Source: JACZWZ01 sp036478235 (GTDB taxonomy: Bacteria; Actinomycetota; Acidimicrobiia; Spongiisociales; UBA11373). Taken from it: DNA of 6,178 nt. The DNA lies in NCBI GenBank assembly GCA_036478235.1, contig JAZGDZ010000096.1, positions 1 through 6,178 on the forward strand. Reading direction: 5' to 3'. The notes under the pieces were generated by a model, which was not told where the DNA came from, did no database searches, and saw only the letters and a program-made list of their open reading frames with translations. A program made the translations under genes and the position numbers. Below, piece by piece: positions 4,655 to 6,178 of the stretch (its first letter is position 1; every line of letters starts with the position of its first letter).

Positions 4655-5134
4655 CTACCAGCTCTCGTTGGACCAGGCTGCGACGTCGCCGGGAGTGCAG
4701 TCGATCGGGCTCGACTCCGCGTAGAGATCACCCGTGTCGACCGAGTGGTACATGCTGAACCAGTCGCCCTGCTCGGTCTGGGTGAACAGACAAACGTCCG
4801 TCGCCTCCCGGCCCGGCTCGAACTTGACAACGACTGTCCCGGCGGGGATTCCGTCGTCGGTGTAGCGAAGCATCGGCTCCAGGTCGAGTAGAGCCGCTTT
4901 GTCGTCTGTGAAGACGTCGTTGTCGAGATGATGCAGCGTCTGCACCTTGACCGCAGTGAGCAGATCGAGTTGCGCCGCCTTGTCGTTGGCGGAACGCGTC
5001 ATCTGGGAGTACGACACGATCCCGATGACCATCAAGACGGCGATCACCAGCAGGACGATCATCAGTTCGACCAGCGAGAAGCCGTCCTCGGCGCGTCGGA
5101 TTCGTGCACTCGGTGCCATGACCACAGGTGTCAT
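4655..5134 (-). CDS. Type IV pilin-like protein (prepilin)
   Basis: This protein of about 159 residues has a class III signal peptide: a short basic leader (RIRR at 11-14), then G18 followed by FSLVEL and a roughly 20-residue hydrophobic helix. Cleavage by a prepilin peptidase after G18 and methylation of F19 are expected; E23 is the conserved Glu5 of the mature protein. The globular part (residues 48-159) has two cysteines, in DVCLFTQ and PIDCTPG, that could form the usual C-terminal disulfide loop. It would be assembled into a type IV pilus or pseudopilus, but no assembly ATPase, platform protein or peptidase gene is nearby. Possible starts are ATG 5134, GTG 5125 and ATG 5119; none has a Shine-Dalgarno. 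The frame is open much further upstream, but there it is antisense to the lipase gene. Which kind of pilus or secretion system it serves is unknown. Confidence 0.85.
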   Translation of the reverse strand: MTPVVMAPSARIRRAEDGFSLVELMIVLLVIAVLMVIGIVSYSQMTRSANDKAAQLDLLTAVKVQTLHHLDNDVFTDDKAALLDLEPMLRYTDDGIPAGTVVVKFEPGREATDVCLFTQTEQGDWFSMYHSVDTGDLYAESSPIDCTPGDVAAWSNESW

Positions 5135-5160
5135 CGGTCGACACGGGCACGACCTTGACG

Positions 5161-5181
5161 GCGGCGTAGGGTGCGCCGCAA
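5161..5181 (+). promoter_or_regulatory. Possible leaderless-type promoter of the lipase gene
   Basis: TAGGGT at 5167-5172 fits TANNNT and lies 8 bases before the ATG at 5181, slightly longer than the 6 bases seen for the amidase and heme A synthase genes. It is flanked by a perfect 6-bp inverted repeat, GCGGCG (5161-5166) and CGCCGC (5174-5179), that brackets the −10 box and could bind a regulator. TTGACG at 5155-5160 is too close to be its −35 box. Confidence 0.35.
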
Positions 5182-6178
5182 TGGGATCGCGCTGGCACCG
5201 CTGGACCGCCGTGGCACTGCTGGTGGCGGCAGCCTGCACCGACGGAGCCTCGTCACAGCCGCAATCCGGGGCCGACCGGATCGTGACCGCCGATCGCATT
5301 GCCGCCCCGGACAACGTCCGGGCCTGGGAGGTCGTATACCGATCGGAAACGATCACCGGAGTGGCGACGACGGTGACCGGCTGGATCGCCATCCCCGAGG
5401 CGAGGGGGGAGATGCCGGTCATGGCCTGGGCCCACCCCTCGGCCGGGCTCGGCGACGACTGCGCCCCGAGTCGGGCCGGGGGAAGGACCCCGTTCCACTT
5501 CGAACACGAACTGGAGGCCGGATGGGTCGTCGTGGCCACCGATTACGAAGGGCTCGGCGGACCGGGACTGCATCCATATCTGGTTGGCGAAAGCGAGGCC
5601 CGCTCGATCTTCGACATCGTCCGCGCCGCCCACGAGCTCGACGGCCGCGTGGGGTCCGACCTACTCCTGTGGGGCTTCTCCCAGGGAGGCCATGCCGTCC
5701 TCTCCGCGGCAGCTCTGGCACCCGATCTCGCCCCCGATCTCACCGTGCTCGGCACGGTCGCCGTTGCCCCGGCGGTCGATCTCATCGGCTGGCCCGCGGA
5801 GGCCATCGGCAACCCTCAGCAGGGCTACATCGTGGCGATCGTCGCCGGCTTCGCCGCCGCCTACGACCTCGACGTCGCCGACGTACTGGCACCGCCGGCG
5901 GTGGCTCTCCTCGACGAGGTGGAGACGTCGTGTGGCGATCCGACGCTCTACGCAGTGGCCGAACTCCCCGCCGACCAGGCCTTTGCGGCTAGCCCGGCCG
6001 AGATCGAGCCGTGGGCCACGCTGCTCACCGAGAATTCCCCCGAGTTCTCCCCGATCGGCTCGCCGGTGCTGCTGCTGCTGGGAGACCGAGACGAGTTGTG
6101 GCCCATCGACCTGCTCTCGATCGTCGTCGAGCGGATGTGCGCCGTGGACACCCCGGTGGCCACCTCGATCCATCTCGG
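5181..6178 (+). CDS. Secreted LIP-family lipase/esterase lipoprotein, 3' end missing
   Basis: The frame runs 332 codons to the window edge without a stop. The N-terminus is a signal peptide ending VAAAC, so Cys19 is a probable lipid anchor, though Ala at −3 is less usual than Leu. The rest is an alpha/beta hydrolase like the secretory lipase (LIP) family that includes Candida antarctica lipase A. MAWAHPSAG and the following CAPS at 94-97 match the family's HGT…CAPS region, DYEGLG at 121-126 follows as expected, and GFSQGG at 165-170 is the nucleophile elbow with Ser167. GDRDELWP at 301-308 carries the likely catalytic Asp, D304. The catalytic His should lie beyond the window. Such enzymes hydrolyse lipid or other carboxylic esters at the cell surface. 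The ATG at 5181 begins the signal peptide; no Shine-Dalgarno is present. It diverges from the pilin gene with 46 bases between. Confidence 0.88.
   Translation, partial: MGSRWHRWTAVALLVAAACTDGASSQPQSGADRIVTADRIAAPDNVRAWEVVYRSETITGVATTVTGWIAIPEARGEMPVMAWAHPSAGLGDDCAPSRAGGRTPFHFEHELEAGWVVVATDYEGLGGPGLHPYLVGESEARSIFDIVRAAHELDGRVGSDLLLWGFSQGGHAVLSAAALAPDLAPDLTVLGTVAVAPAVDLIGWPAEAIGNPQQGYIVAIVAGFAAAYDLDVADVLAPPAVALLDEVETSCGDPTLYAVAELPADQAFAASPAEIEPWATLLTENSPEFSPIGSPVLLLLGDRDELWPIDLLSIVVERMCAVDTPVATSIHL

Noticed and set aside
5135..5539. N-terminal extension of the pilin frame into the lipase gene
   Set aside because: Prepilins have short leaders; the extension is antisense to the lipase coding region and would place about 150 residues before the cleavage site.
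1..6178. CRISPR array or known defence system
   Set aside because: No regularly spaced direct repeats and no cas, toxin-antitoxin, restriction or retron-like genes were found; the genes are ordinary envelope, respiratory and proteostasis functions.

Overview
The window is GC-rich DNA with dense, short-gapped genes. It looks like a chromosomal segment of an actinomycete-type bacterium (phylum Actinomycetota). The strongest lineage clue is a bacterial proteasome activator (Bpa/PafE) gene, which occurs in proteasome-bearing actinobacteria. Gene starts without a ribosome binding site, placed just downstream of a TANNNT −10 box, also fit. Acidimicrobiia or a relative is my guess, but the sequence does not prove the class.

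Layout from left to right. (1) Bases 1-123: the left edge carries what may be the first codons of an insertion-sequence transposase running off the edge on the minus strand. (2) 124-795, minus: a PAP2-superfamily membrane phosphatase. (3) 796-954: an intergenic region with a perfect 12-bp hairpin, a G-rich motif that recurs later in the window, and a leaderless-type promoter. (4) 955-1734, plus: a Tat-type lipoprotein N-acetylmuramoyl-L-alanine amidase of the PGRP/amidase_2 fold. (5) 1821-2243, plus: Bpa/PafE, with a strong Shine-Dalgarno sequence and a GLYL C-terminus, followed by a rho-independent terminator at 2357-2386. (6) 2244-2703: a 460-base gene-free stretch rich in inverted repeats, including the second copy of the hairpin plus G-rich motif and a perfect 11-bp dyad just upstream of the next promoter. 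(7) 2704-3618, plus: a CtaA/COX15 heme A synthase, followed after 27 bases by (8) 3646-4617, plus: a pirin-family bicupin; these two probably share a transcript. (9) 4655-5134, minus: a type IV pilin-like protein, convergent with pirin. (10) 5181 to the right edge, plus: a LIP-family secreted lipase/esterase lipoprotein, cut by the window end and divergent from the pilin gene across only 46 bases.

The genes do not form one pathway. Several act at the cell envelope (lipid phosphatase, amidase, pilin, lipase). Bpa belongs to ATP-independent proteasomal degradation and heme A synthase to aa3-type terminal oxidase maturation. No known defence system, CRISPR array, rRNA or intact tRNA is visible. 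The most unusual signal is non-coding: a repeated hairpin plus GAGGGGGGAG motif in two intergenic regions, which I cannot assign to a known RNA family.
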